Origin: G051903925 sp051903925
Lineage (GTDB): Bacteria > Pseudomonadota > Alphaproteobacteria > Zavarziniales > Zavarziniaceae
Reading direction: 5' to 3'
Assembly: GCF_051903925.1 (NCBI RefSeq)
Contig: NZ_CP173678.1
Coordinates: 1,488,001-1,552,000 of the forward strand
DNA: 64,000 nucleotides
This document shows, piece after piece, positions 54,919 through 64,000 of the stretch; position 1 is the stretch's first letter, and each line of letters begins with the position of its first letter. Below the pieces are notes generated by a model, which saw only the letters and a program-made list of their open reading frames with translations, was not told the origin of the DNA and ran no database searches. A program made the position numbers and the translations under genes.

Positions 54919-56385
54919 ATGCTGTCTTTGCGTCTGCTGATGGCGCAGCATCTGGTGGAGCCCGAAGACCTGGATCGCGTCCTGGAATACCAGCGCGAGC
55001 ATGGCGGCCGCGTCACCGACATCATGGTGAACTGGGGCCTGGTCACGCCGGAACGCATGGAACATGCGTTGTCCCGCATGCCGGAGGCGCCGCGCCATCT
55101 GGACGAGACCGGCATCGCGGTCAACCAGATGCTCCGCCTGATGCTGAAGTCGATGATGGTCGACGGGCGCGACACGCCCTCCGACCTGGCTGACCGCCTG
55201 AAGGTGCCGACGAACCTGGTCAACGCCCTGCTCCAGGATGCGACGTTCAAGAAGCTGATCGAGGCGCAAGGTTCGGCCAGTGCCTCGCAGGTCACCGAGA
55301 TCCGCTATGGCCTGTCCAGCCTGGGCCGCACCTGGGCGGCGGAGGCCCTGGACCAGAACCAGTACGTGGGCGCCATGCCCGTCTCGCTCGACGCCTATTG
55401 CGCGCAGATCAAGAAGCAGCGCATGGCCGGCGAGCGCGTCGACAAGCGGCGCCTGGAAGAAGCCTATGACGGCCTGGTGATCCCTGAGTTCCTGTACAAG
55501 AAGCTGGGGCCGGCGATCAATTCCGCCAATTCTATCCTGCTCTATGGCCCCCCCGGCAATGGGAAGACGTCGATCGCGGAACGGATGAACGTCATTTTCG
55601 ACGACATCATCTTCGTACCCTATTGCATCGAGGTCGAAGGCCAGATCATCAAGATCTTCGACCCCTCGATCCATCACATGGCGATCCCGGACGGCGAGGT
55701 GATCGGCAAGGGCACGGGCCTGTCGATCCGGCAGGACGTGCTGGACCCGCGCTGGGTCCCGTGCAAGCGTCCCGTGATCATCACCGGTGGCGAACTGACG
55801 CTGGAGATGCTCGACCTGCAGTTCAACGAGACGGCCAAGTTCTATGAGGCACCGCTGCACCTGAAGGCGATCAACGGCACCTTCATCATCGACGATTTCG
55901 GGCGTCAGCAGGTGACGCCGACGGCGCTGCTCAATCGGTGGATCGTGCCGCTGGCCAGCCGTGTCGACTACATGAAGCTCCACACGGGCAAGAGCTTCCA
56001 GATCCCGTTCGACGAGATGGTCGTGTTCTCCACCAACCTGGAGCCGGACGACCTGATGGACGCCGCGTTCCTGCGCCGTATCCCGTACAAGCTGGAAATC
56101 AACTATCCCAGCAAGCAGGACTACCGGATCATCTTTGACGGTGTCGCGCGCTCGCGCGGGCTGGAACTGACCGACCCGGTCTTCGAGTTCATCGTGCGCG
56201 AGCTGCAGGTGAAGAACGGTCAGCCGCTTGCCGCCTATCAGCCGCGCTTCATCGTCGACCAGGTCCTGAACATCTGCAAGTTCGAGGGCATCGCCCCCGT
56301 GATGACCGAGGAATTCGTGCGCGAGGCCCTGACCAACCTCTATACCCAGACCGAGGCGGTGGGGAAGACGGCGGCGGGCGTCTAA
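54919..56385 (+). CDS. AAA-type ATPase with MshEN-like N-terminal domain, uncharacterised
   Basis: 488 residues. Residues 1-50 (SLRLLMAQHLVEPEDLDRVL ... GGRVTDIMVNWGLVTPERME) resemble the MshEN/GspE-N domain seen in the GspE of this window. A winged-helix-like stretch at 65-140 follows, then the ATPase: Walker A YGPPGNGKTS (209-218), Walker B FIIDDFG (323-329), sensor 1 FSTNL (370-374) and AFLRRIPYK (383-391) as a candidate sensor 2/arginine region. There is no membrane segment or signal. I do not recognise an experimentally studied homologue; similar proteins are annotated only as ATPase. GGAGGGG precedes the ATG. The HWE kinase downstream is on the other strand. Confidence 0.88.
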   Translation: MLSLRLLMAQHLVEPEDLDRVLEYQREHGGRVTDIMVNWGLVTPERMEHALSRMPEAPRHLDETGIAVNQMLRLMLKSMMVDGRDTPSDLADRLKVPTNLVNALLQDATFKKLIEAQGSASASQVTEIRYGLSSLGRTWAAEALDQNQYVGAMPVSLDAYCAQIKKQRMAGERVDKRRLEEAYDGLVIPEFLYKKLGPAINSANSILLYGPPGNGKTSIAERMNVIFDDIIFVPYCIEVEGQIIKIFDPSIHHMAIPDGEVIGKGTGLSIRQDVLDPRWVPCKRPVIITGGELTLEMLDLQFNETAKFYEAPLHLKAINGTFIIDDFGRQQVTPTALLNRWIVPLASRVDYMKLHTGKSFQIPFDEMVVFSTNLEPDDLMDAAFLRRIPYKLEINYPSKQDYRIIFDGVARSRGLELTDPVFEFIVRELQVKNGQPLAAYQPRFIVDQVLNICKFEGIAPVMTEEFVREALTNLYTQTEAVGKTAAGV

Positions 56386-56421
56386 CGCTTGGCGTGTAAC
56401 CCCACGCGTGTCGCCGGCCGT

Positions 56422-57471
56422 TCAGGTTTCCAGCAGGTTGCGGGCGGGGATCAGGATGTCGGCCTCGAACCCCTGGGTGGGGTAGCGCCGCTTGACCTGA
56501 CCCTGGCCAAAGGCGGTGTCGACCAGGCGCGACCCGAAGCCCATGCGCGTGGGACTGGCGACCGGCGGTCCATCCGACTCGCGCCAGGACAGGATCAGGT
56601 CGCCTGCATGAACGGTCCAGCCCAGGGCGACGCGGCCCTGCGGGATCGACAGCGCGCCGTACTTGATCGCGTTGGTGGCCAGCTCGTGCAGGATCAGGGT
56701 CAGCGCCATCGTCACTTTTGGCCCGATCTCGACGGGCGCGCCGTGCAGCGCGATCTGCTGCAGGGCGTTGAACGGTGCCACCGCGCCGGCGGCGACGGCA
56801 CCCAGGTCGGCATGGGACGAATCCTGGCCCACAACCACATCCTGGGCATGGGCCATGGCCTGCAGGCGTTCCTGGAAGCTGGCCAGCGCCAGGTCCGCCC
56901 CGGCACCGCGGAAGGTCTGCGTCGCGATCGCCTGGACCAGCGCCAGGGTGTTCTTGATCCGGTGGCCCAACTCGCGGTTCAGCACGTTCAGCTCCAGGCG
57001 CGTGCGCACGCTGGCCGTCGTTTCCACGACGGTGTCCATCAGGCCGGCAATGCGTCCGTCAGCCAGACGCAAGGGGCTGTAGCAGAAGGTGAACCAGCAC
57101 TGTTCCAGCTGCCCGGAGCGGTCGATCTCGAGCGGGAAATCCTCGATGAAGGTGGATTCCCCGTCATAGGCCCGGCGTGCGATCGGACCGATCTCGGGCC
57201 AGACTTCGGCCCAGATGTCGGCGAAGGACCGGCCCATCGCCTCCGGCTTGTTGCCCAGGATGGGGCGAAAGGCGTCGTTGTAGATGGTTGTCAGGGCCGG
57301 CCCCCAGACGATCGCCTTGGGGAAGCGGGAGGCCAGGGCAAAGCTGACCGCGGCTTTCAACTCGGACGGCCAGCCCGCCATGGGGCCCAGCGGCGTCCGC
57401 GCCCAGTCCAACTGGCGCACCAGCCGTGCACAGGGGCTGTCGTCGGCCAGGAAGTCGAGCGGCTCAAGCAA
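56422..57471 (-). CDS. HWE-family sensor histidine kinase with PAS domain
   Basis: 349 residues. PAS-like domain at about 35-145 (SFALASRFPKAIVWGPALTTIYNDAFRPILG, FCYSPLRLADGRIAGLMDTVVETT), then the HWE kinase: phosphoacceptor His170 in LNRELGHRIKNTLALVQAIA, N-box LILHELATNAIKYGAL near 258-273, and the W-R-E motif at 297-299 that names the family, with GFGSRLVDTA as the G-box. Cytoplasmic (no membrane segment). HWE kinases often serve the general stress or light responses; no response regulator lies nearby, so its partner is unknown. Confidence 0.92.
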   Translation of the reverse strand: MLEPLDFLADDSPCARLVRQLDWARTPLGPMAGWPSELKAAVSFALASRFPKAIVWGPALTTIYNDAFRPILGNKPEAMGRSFADIWAEVWPEIGPIARRAYDGESTFIEDFPLEIDRSGQLEQCWFTFCYSPLRLADGRIAGLMDTVVETTASVRTRLELNVLNRELGHRIKNTLALVQAIATQTFRGAGADLALASFQERLQAMAHAQDVVVGQDSSHADLGAVAAGAVAPFNALQQIALHGAPVEIGPKVTMALTLILHELATNAIKYGALSIPQGRVALGWTVHAGDLILSWRESDGPPVASPTRMGFGSRLVDTAFGQGQVKRRYPTQGFEADILIPARNLLET

Positions 57472-57690
57472 TGGTGTGCACCAAGGCGCGCGATCCGCGC
57501 GAGAGAGTGCGGCTGAACAACAAGGTCATGGCGATCCCTTTGTCCCGCAAGGGATCCAAAGCAACGGAATAGTTCAATGTGCCATAGGTTGCGTAAACAA
57601 TCTGTGCATTGGGCAACAGAGCCAATGCCCGTGGTGCGGGCGCCACAGATGCGTGCCCGATCGGTCAGGGATTGGCCGGAGTCGCCGTCT
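57472..57690. other. Gap upstream of the HWE kinase, no gene
   Basis: About 220 bp, more A+T-rich than its surroundings around 57540-57620. It should contain the HWE kinase promoter on the minus strand and the 3' flank of the DmpA-type peptidase gene. Short open frames are present but have no ribosome site or recognisable residues. Confidence 0.4.
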
Positions 57691-58794
57691 TCAGCTCAGG
57701 CGTCCGTGTGACTTCATCACATGGCAAAGGGCCTGGTGGTCCAATGCCTGGACCATCAGGCCCTCTGGCCGCACGGCGGTCATGCTGTGCGCGGCAACCA
57801 TTGCGTTCAGGACCGCCTCCTCAGTCGCCTGGATCGCGGCCATGTAGAGCGGGTCGACGATCTCGTCGTTAAGCGCCTGGAACGACCAGAGCGGGGCCGA
57901 TCCGCGCACGACGGGAAAGCCGTTGGCGGTGGTGAAGGCCAGGAAGATGTCGCCCGACGAATTGCCGCCCGGCGTCCCGCCGCGGCCAATGCCGATGGTC
58001 GCCCGCCGCGCCAGCCGGTCCAGCTGGTGCGGCAGCAGCGGCAGGTCGGTGCCGATCACGACGATGATCGAGCCGGTCTCCCGCGCGTGGACGTCCGCAC
58101 CCTCCAGCGCGGCACCCACGGGCACGCCCAGCACGGTGAAGTCGGGCCGCCGGCCATGATTGGCCTGGACCAGCACGCCGACGGTACCGCTGCGGCCGCC
58201 CAGTTCGATCATGCGCGAGGCGGTTCCCGTGCCACCCTTGAAGCCATAGGCGATCATGCCGGTGCCGCCGCCGACATTCCCCTCCGGCACCGAGCCGCCC
58301 TGGGCGCCGTCGATGGCGGCCAGCGCGTGCGCCTCCGTCACGTGCTGGCCGTTGATGTCGTTCAGCGTGCCGTCATAGGTCTCGGCCACGACGGGCATGG
58401 CCCACAGGTGCTCCGTCCCCCACTTCCCGGCGAAGTGGCGGATGGTCCAGCGCGTGGCGGCGTGGTGGACGATGCCGACGCTGTGCGTGTTGGTGATGCA
58501 CACGGGACCCAGGAAATAGCCGCCGTCCTTGACCCAATGGCTGCCCGTCATCTCGCCATTGCCGTTCAGGGCATGGATCGCCGCCCACACGGGCAGGGGC
58601 TCCGGATCGAAGCCGCGCGGCAGGATCGCGGTGACGCCGGTGCGGATCGGCCCCTGGCCCTGGACCAGCGGGCCGTCCCCCTCGATCAGCGTCGTGAAGC
58701 CGACCAGCACGCCGGGCACATCGGTGATCGCATTGTGCGGCCCGGTCCGTCCCAGAAACGGCAGGCCCAGGTCGCGGGCACGAAGATGGCTCAT
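57691..58794 (-). CDS. P1/DmpA-family N-terminal nucleophile aminopeptidase
   Basis: 367 residues. Starts LPFLGRTGPHNAITDVPGVLVGFTTLIEGD, the DmpA N-terminal pattern; the self-cleavage/nucleophile site is GGTPGGNSSGDIFLAF (Asn278-Ser279-Ser280-Gly-Asp). HWVKDGGYFLGPVCITNTHSVG and GGGTGMIAYGFKGGTGTASR are further conserved stretches. DmpA and BapA cleave themselves into two chains and then release N-terminal D-amino acids or beta-amino acids from peptides. No signal peptide. The peptide ABC transporter downstream on the same strand makes a role in use of unusual peptides plausible. A repeat element (58821-58941) lies between them. Confidence 0.93.
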   Translation of the reverse strand: MSHLRARDLGLPFLGRTGPHNAITDVPGVLVGFTTLIEGDGPLVQGQGPIRTGVTAILPRGFDPEPLPVWAAIHALNGNGEMTGSHWVKDGGYFLGPVCITNTHSVGIVHHAATRWTIRHFAGKWGTEHLWAMPVVAETYDGTLNDINGQHVTEAHALAAIDGAQGGSVPEGNVGGGTGMIAYGFKGGTGTASRMIELGGRSGTVGVLVQANHGRRPDFTVLGVPVGAALEGADVHARETGSIIVVIGTDLPLLPHQLDRLARRATIGIGRGGTPGGNSSGDIFLAFTTANGFPVVRGSAPLWSFQALNDEIVDPLYMAAIQATEEAVLNAMVAAHSMTAVRPEGLMVQALDHQALCHVMKSHGRLS

Positions 58795-58820
58795 CGAATT
58801 CGATCTCTCGCGCTATCGAA

Positions 58821-58941
58821 GCCCTCCCCCCTCACGGGGGAGGGTTGGGTGGGGGGGCGTTTCCGCCAGAGCTTTCATCCTGAATGGTGGCGCGGCGTCC
58901 CGGCCCCCCCATCCTAGCCTTCCCCCGCGAGGGGGGAAGGG
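58821..58941. repeat. Composite dispersed repeat, copy 2 (diverged)
   Basis: GCCCTCCCCC-ctcac-GGGGGAGGG at the left, then TTGGGTGGGGGGGCG, a spacer, and TTCCCCC-gcga-GGGGGGAAGGG on the right. The overall order matches 63102-63239, but the spacer is less like the other two copies. It lies between the peptide ABC permease gene and the DmpA-type peptidase gene. Confidence 0.72.
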
Positions 58942-58963
58942 ACGCTGGGGGCGGAACCAGCGC

Positions 58964-60142
58964 TCAGCGGTAAGGATCGGCCGCGTCGCGCAGGCCGTCG
59001 CCCAGGAAGTTGAAGGCCAGCACGACCAGGATCACCGGCACGACCGGCAGCAGCAGCCACGGGTACAGGGCGACCACGTTGATGTTCTGTGCCTCCGCCA
59101 GCAGCACGCCCCAGGACGTGATGGGCGGGCGCAGGCCCAACCCTAAGAAGCTGAGGGCCGTCTCGCCCAGGATCATCGCGGGCAGGGAGAGCGTGGCCGA
59201 GGCGATCAGGTGGCTGGTGAAGCTGGGCAGCAGGTGACGCCGGATGATGCGCGGCGGCCGGGCGCCCATCAGGGTGGCGGCGGTCGCGAAATCCTCCTCC
59301 CGCAGGGCCAGCAGCTTGGAGCGCACGGCCCGCGCCAGACCCGTCCAGTCGAGCAGGCCCAGGATCACCGTGATCCCGAAATAGACATAGAGCGGCGACC
59401 AGTTGACGGGCAGGGCGGCCGACAGTGCCATCCACAATGGCAGTTCGGGGAAGCAGCGGATGATCTCGATCAGGCGCTGCACCAGGTCGTCGATCCACCC
59501 GCCGTAGAAGCCCGAGATGCCGCCGATGACGAGGCCAAGCACGAAGCTGATCGTGATGCCCAGCAGGCCGATGGTGAGCGAGATGCGCGTGCCATAGACG
59601 ATGCGGCTGAACACATCGCGCCCCAGACGGTCGGTCCCCATCAGGTTCAGCGTGCCCCCTTGCGCCGGGCAGACCAGGTGGAAGCGCGCCTCGACCAGCC
59701 CCCAGAAGCGATAGGGGGCACCGGAGCAGAAGAAGCGCAGGCGCTCGATCCGGTTGGGATCCTCGGTATAGACGCGGCGCAGGGCGTCGAGGTCGAGGGT
59801 CCTGGTCCGACCATAGACGAAGGGGCCGATGAAGGCGCCCTCGTGGAACCAGTGCACGCTCTGGGGCGGTGCGAAGATGTGCTCCGCATCCCGGTGATTG
59901 AGGGGATAGGGGGCGATCACCTCCGACACCAGGGTCGAGGCATAGAGGGCGACCAGGAAGATCAGGCTGACCAGGGCGACGCGGTGGCGCTTGAACTTCC
60001 ACCACATCAGCCGCCATTGCGAGGCGCGGAAGATCCGCTCCTGCTCCGGCGACAGGACCTCGACCGCGTCGGGCGTGAAGGGGGCGTCGTCGACGAAATG
60101 GTCGAGCTGCTCGCCCTTGGCGATCGGGCCGGTGCTGCTCAT
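58964..60142 (-). CDS. Peptide-type ABC transporter permease (OppC/DppC-like)
   Basis: 392 residues, six membrane segments. The EAA-loop is visible as EDFATAATLMGARPPRIIRRHLLP, after GTDRLGRDVFSRIVYGTRISLTIG, the typical OppC entry. Between the first helix and the core lies a periplasmic insert of about 90 residues (HRDAEHIFAPPQSVHWFHEG to APYRFWG), seen in the oligopeptide/YejE subgroup. With the OppB-like permease it forms the channel. The ATG overlaps the stop of the OppB gene (ATGA). Last gene of the minus-strand ABC operon. Confidence 0.93.
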   Translation of the reverse strand: MSSTGPIAKGEQLDHFVDDAPFTPDAVEVLSPEQERIFRASQWRLMWWKFKRHRVALVSLIFLVALYASTLVSEVIAPYPLNHRDAEHIFAPPQSVHWFHEGAFIGPFVYGRTRTLDLDALRRVYTEDPNRIERLRFFCSGAPYRFWGLVEARFHLVCPAQGGTLNLMGTDRLGRDVFSRIVYGTRISLTIGLLGITISFVLGLVIGGISGFYGGWIDDLVQRLIEIIRCFPELPLWMALSAALPVNWSPLYVYFGITVILGLLDWTGLARAVRSKLLALREEDFATAATLMGARPPRIIRRHLLPSFTSHLIASATLSLPAMILGETALSFLGLGLRPPITSWGVLLAEAQNINVVALYPWLLLPVVPVILVVLAFNFLGDGLRDAADPYR

Positions 60143-61158
60143 CCCGCCTCGCCCATGCGGATGCGGGGGTCAAGGGCCGCCAGCGCCAGGTCCGACAGGA
60201 ACACGCCGACCAGCGTCAGCAGCGCCAGCAGCATCAGGAACGAGCCGGCGAGGTACTGGTCCTGCGATTGAAGCGCGTCCAGCAGCATCGGCCCCGTGGT
60301 CGGCAGCGACAGCACGATCGAGACGATCGCAGCGCCCGAGATCACCTGCGGCAGCAGGTTGCCAATGTCGGAGATGAAGGGGTTGAGCGCCATGCGCAGC
60401 GGGTACTTCACCAGCGCCCGGCCATAGGTCAGCCCCTTGGCCCGGGCTGTCGTGAAATAGGGTTTCTGCAACTCGTCCAGCAGGTTGGCGCGCAGGCGCC
60501 GGATCATCGCGGCGGTGCCCGACAGCCCGATGACGATGACCGGAATCCACAGGTGCTCCAGCACCGACACGAATTTCGGCCAGGACCAGGGCTGGTCCAT
60601 GTATTCGGGATCCATCAGGCCGCCAATGGAGGTGCCGAACCAGACGTTCGCAAAATAGAGCAGCACCAGCGCCAGCAGGAAGCTGGGCACGGCCAGGCCC
60701 AGGAAACCCAGGAAGGTCAGCATGTAATCGCCCGCCGAATACTGTCGGACGGCGGAATAGATACCGATGGGAAACGATACGACCCAGGTGAAGATGATCG
60801 TCGCGAACGAGACGACGATTGTCAGCCACATGCGGTCGCCGATCACCTCGTTGACCGGGCGGTTGTATTCGAACGACCAGCCGAGGTCGCCCTGCAGCAG
60901 GCCGGAGAAGCCCTTCTCGCTGGGCCAGATGCCGATCCAGATCGCGTATTGCTCGACAAAGCTCTTGTCCAGGCCGTACTGCTCGCGCAGGAAGGCCGCC
61001 TTTTCCTCCGCCGCCGGATCGCCCTGCGCCTGAAGCTCCATGATCTGGTTGGTCAGGAAGTCGCCGGGTGGCAACTGGATCACGATGAAGGTGATCAGGC
61101 TGATCGCGACCAGGGTCGGGATCATCACCAGCAGGCGGCGCACCGTATAGGCCAGCAT
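60139..61158 (-). CDS. Peptide-type ABC transporter permease (OppB/DppB-like)
   Basis: 339 residues. The ATG at 61158 overlaps the binding protein stop by one base (TGATG). N-terminus MLAYTVRRLLVMIPTLVAISLITFIVIQLPPGDF is standard OppB. EAA region: YFTTARAKGLTYGRALVKYPLRMALNP. An extended loop (GDPAAEEKAAFLREQYGLDKSFVEQYAIWIG) precedes the core, common in the oligopeptide subgroup. Open frame upstream of 61158 lies inside the binding-protein gene and is a shadow. Coupled to both neighbours. Confidence 0.94.
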   Translation of the reverse strand: MLAYTVRRLLVMIPTLVAISLITFIVIQLPPGDFLTNQIMELQAQGDPAAEEKAAFLREQYGLDKSFVEQYAIWIGIWPSEKGFSGLLQGDLGWSFEYNRPVNEVIGDRMWLTIVVSFATIIFTWVVSFPIGIYSAVRQYSAGDYMLTFLGFLGLAVPSFLLALVLLYFANVWFGTSIGGLMDPEYMDQPWSWPKFVSVLEHLWIPVIVIGLSGTAAMIRRLRANLLDELQKPYFTTARAKGLTYGRALVKYPLRMALNPFISDIGNLLPQVISGAAIVSIVLSLPTTGPMLLDALQSQDQYLAGSFLMLLALLTLVGVFLSDLALAALDPRIRMGEAG

Positions 61159-63164
61159 CAGCCGCCCGATCCCGGGGCAGGGGACGCGGCCTGGGTGCTG
61201 GCGGTGCCGCCGTCGAACCAGAAGCCTTCCGGGTGCATGATGCCCAACTGCCCCCCCGGGTCCCAGGCCCAGACCGCCTCGTCCGGCACGTTGCGCAAGG
61301 TGCTGGCGACGACCACGGGCTGGAGGACCCCCGCCACCGTGCCGATCGAGAAGGTCTGTTCCGCCTGGATCTCCAGCATGCGGTTCCAGATGCCCCGGCG
61401 GACGGCCATGTCGGTCGACCCCATCCAGCCGCGATAAAGGTCGAAGAGTTCCTTCGCCGCGGGGAGATCGATCGGCTCGCCCGCCTGGCCCATCGTCTCG
61501 TAGTACTGGCCCCATTTGGGCCACATCAGGCCGTCCTGTGACACCGGCGCCAGTTCGGTCGGCGCCATGTCGGGCGTGGCGACGGCATTGTCCATGCCGG
61601 TCCACACGGTCATCAGGGCCTGCCCGGCATAGATGCGGGTGCGCATCACCTCGCGCTGGGAGGGCTTGGTGAACAGCTTCAGGCCGATCTCGCGCCAGGT
61701 CTCCGCCACGAGTTCGAGCACGTCGCCCTGCTCCATGTCCTCGCCCGCGGTCTCGACGATGATCTCGGCCGGGCGGCCGTCGGGCAGCAGGCGGATGCCT
61801 TCCTCGTTTCGGCGGGTCAGGCCCAGCTGGTCCAGCAGGCGGTTGGCTTCGTCCGGATTGTAGTCGGCCCAACGCGTGCGCAGGTCGTCGGCATAGAGCG
61901 GGCTGTCGCGCAGCACGGTGTTGTTGCCCTCGGTCGCCAAGCCGAAATAGAGCGCCTCGTTGATCAGGTGGCGATCGATGCCAAGGCTGAGGGCATGGCG
62001 AAAGCGGACGTCACGTACCAGGTTGCGCCAGACCGGATCGGCAACGTTCAGGTTGGGGAACAGCGCCACCTGGTTGCCGATGCCGACCCGCCACAGCCGC
62101 ACGCCATAGCGGCCGTTCACGGTGCCCTGCTTCAGGAAGGTGTAGTTGGAAAAGGCGATGCCCCGGGCCTGGAGGTCGGCATCCCCCGCCGCGGCCTTGG
62201 CCGCGACCAGGCGCGTGTCGGACTGCAGCAGGATGACCCGGTCGATATAGGGCAATTGCCGGCCCTGCTCGTCCACCCGGTGGAAGAAGGGGTTGCGCGT
62301 CGCGACGAAGCGGGTGGCCGGCGGCCGGCTGGTATTGACCCAGGGGTCGAGCGTGGGCATTTCCGGGTTGTCGCAGTCGCGCAGCGTCTCGCGCAGGTTG
62401 TGCAGCCCGGCCCAGTTACGGACCCCCGCCGCGACGATCAGCGGCTTCAGCACCGAGTCCTCGGCATAGCGGCTGTGGAACGCGCGCAGGTAATGGGCGG
62501 GCAGGAAGATGACCAGCGGCCGCGCCTGGGCCAGTTGCGGCAGGAAATGGGGATTGGGCCTGTCCCACTCATAGACGACCGTGGTCGCGTCGGGGAAGCT
62601 GACGCGCGGGGGCTTGCCCTCGACCAGCAGGCTGCGGGGCGGCCCCTTGGGCGACAGGTCGGCATTGTTGGCGACGTCCTCCCACCAATAGCGGAAGTCG
62701 TCCGAGGTGAAGGGCCTGCCATCCGACCAGCGATGGCCGGACCGCAGGCGCAGGGTGAAGCGCCGCCCCTCCGCCACTTCGACCGCCTGCAGGATGTCGG
62801 GCTCAAGCTCATAGGCCGCATTCCAGCGCACCAGCCGGGCATAGCCCCAGACCGACAGCAGGCGCACATCCTGCGCCTTGGCGATCAGCATGCGCAGGTC
62901 GCCGCCATAGCGCCCAGGCGCGCGCCCCCGCTCGTCCATCCGCGTGACCGCCGGCACCTGGGGCAACCGCTCCGCCAGCGGCGGCAGCGCACCCCCCGCC
63001 ACCAGGTCGGCCAGCGAAGGGACTTCCGCCGCCCGCGCCCCGACGGGCGCTAGAAGCAGAGCGAGGAGGAGGACGACGGTGCGGCCGGCAGAGCACCAGA
63101 AGCCCTCCCCCGTCGCGGAGCGATGGGGGAGGGTTGGGTGGGGGCGGTATCCTGCCCTCACCAT
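61158..63164 (-). CDS. Peptide-type ABC transporter substrate-binding protein (SBP_bac_5 family)
   Basis: About 668 residues if started at the ATG at 63164, which lies inside a dispersed repeat; no ribosome site is visible there and the true start is uncertain. Signal peptide TVVLLLALLLAPVGARAAEV follows. The mature part has the family pattern: LEPDILQAVEVAEGRRFTLRLRSGHRWSDGRPFTSDDFRYWWEDV, FRHALSLGIDRHLINEALYFGL, DEANRLLDQLGL and LKLFTKPSQREVMRTRIYAGQALM. It binds peptides or similar ligands in the periplasm. A 5' region encoded by the repeat would give a Pro/His/Arg-rich n-region, unusual for a signal peptide. Confidence 0.85.
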   Translation of the reverse strand: MVRAGYRPHPTLPHRSATGEGFWCSAGRTVVLLLALLLAPVGARAAEVPSLADLVAGGALPPLAERLPQVPAVTRMDERGRAPGRYGGDLRMLIAKAQDVRLLSVWGYARLVRWNAAYELEPDILQAVEVAEGRRFTLRLRSGHRWSDGRPFTSDDFRYWWEDVANNADLSPKGPPRSLLVEGKPPRVSFPDATTVVYEWDRPNPHFLPQLAQARPLVIFLPAHYLRAFHSRYAEDSVLKPLIVAAGVRNWAGLHNLRETLRDCDNPEMPTLDPWVNTSRPPATRFVATRNPFFHRVDEQGRQLPYIDRVILLQSDTRLVAAKAAAGDADLQARGIAFSNYTFLKQGTVNGRYGVRLWRVGIGNQVALFPNLNVADPVWRNLVRDVRFRHALSLGIDRHLINEALYFGLATEGNNTVLRDSPLYADDLRTRWADYNPDEANRLLDQLGLTRRNEEGIRLLPDGRPAEIIVETAGEDMEQGDVLELVAETWREIGLKLFTKPSQREVMRTRIYAGQALMTVWTGMDNAVATPDMAPTELAPVSQDGLMWPKWGQYYETMGQAGEPIDLPAAKELFDLYRGWMGSTDMAVRRGIWNRMLEIQAEQTFSIGTVAGVLQPVVVASTLRNVPDEAVWAWDPGGQLGIMHPEGFWFDGGTASTQAASPAPGSGG

Positions 63165-63239
63165 AGGTCGAGACGGCTTCAGACGTTGCGTCCTGCCCTC
63201 ACCCCAGCCCTCTCCCATCGCTCCGCGACGGGAGAGGGA
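63102..63239. repeat. Composite dispersed repeat, copy 3 (inverted relative to copy 1)
   Basis: GCCCTCCCC-cgtcgcggagcgat-GGGGGAGGG at the left and GCCCTCTCCC-atcgctccgcgac-GGGAGAGGG at the right; spacer carries GGGGGCGGTATCC and AGACGTTGCGTCC. Compared with 5326-5458 in reverse orientation the order and several spacer blocks agree. It covers the start region of the binding-protein gene and the 3' flank of the ATPase gene. Confidence 0.87.
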
Positions 63240-63265
63240 GCAGGTCGGCCCTTGCGTGATCCCCA

Positions 63266-64000
<735 letters not shown>

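Noticed and set aside
57464..57646. A 60-codon frame upstream of the HWE kinase
   Set aside because: No ribosome site, no family resemblance, and it overlaps the kinase start; not supported as a leader peptide or gene.

Overview
The window is about 64 kb of high-G+C, gene-dense DNA whose gene content and order point to an alphaproteobacterium, most like the Rhodospirillales and their relatives. The reasons are the DapD/DapE lysine branch, the glnD ... murJ - trpS backbone, long coupled operons with ATGA/GTGA overlaps, frequent GTG/TTG starts, and dispersed GC-rich hairpin repeats typical of alphaproteobacterial chromosomes. I cannot name a genus from the sequence alone. No rRNA, tRNA, CRISPR array, insertion sequence or prophage was seen, so this looks like ordinary chromosome with accessory inserts.

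Layout. 1-2.3 kb: end of dapD, dapE and a small membrane protein. 2.4-6 kb: pentapeptide-repeat protein, exported SMP-30-like protein, a low-G+C orphan gene, a composite repeat and a GNAT acetyltransferase. 6-13.9 kb: glnD, then an AllA-like protein and an LLM monooxygenase (apparently inserted), then murJ and trpS. 14-17.3 kb: tas-like aldo/keto reductase, thpR, a cobB sirtuin and msrQ (no msrP seen). 17.3-19 kb: cobalt-type nitrile hydratase (alpha, beta, accessory). 19-25.7 kb: patatin-like protein coupled to a hotdog thioesterase, TetR/GST divergent pair, a lone metal-type ABC ATPase, an NAD(P)-binding epimerase-like protein and a glycosyltransferase. 25.7-37.6 kb: a type II secretion system in three transcription units, (GT)-F-G-H-I on the minus strand, K-L-M-C on the plus strand and E-J-D on the minus strand. 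37.6-39.1 kb: DUF2845 protein and a second SMP-30 protein.

39.7-46.6 kb: an exported DUF1302 - DUF1329 - YCF48-like - DUF1329 cluster, preceded by about 600 bp of non-coding DNA and separated by strong hairpin terminators. This is the most distinctive envelope locus here, probably moving a hydrophobic substrate to or across the outer membrane. 46.6-50.5 kb: FliL-like small exported protein and a giant transglutaminase/DUF2126 protein. 50.6-53.2 kb: a sulfide/persulfide detoxification module, with a metallo-beta-lactamase-fold persulfide dioxygenase divergent from bigR - rhodanese - TauE/SafE across a palindromic promoter. 53.3-56.4 kb: acyl-CoA ligase and an AAA-type ATPase with an MshEN-like N-terminus. 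56.4-58.8 kb: HWE histidine kinase and DmpA/P1 peptidase. 59-64 kb: a dipeptide/oligopeptide-type ABC transporter (ATPase cut by the window end, binding protein, two permeases).

Best leads for something undescribed: the DUF1302/DUF1329/YCF48 cluster with two DUF1329 copies, the MshEN-AAA ATPase, the T2SS with interleaved glycosyltransferases and touching divergent starts, and the composite repeat family, one copy of which appears to supply the start region of the ABC binding protein.
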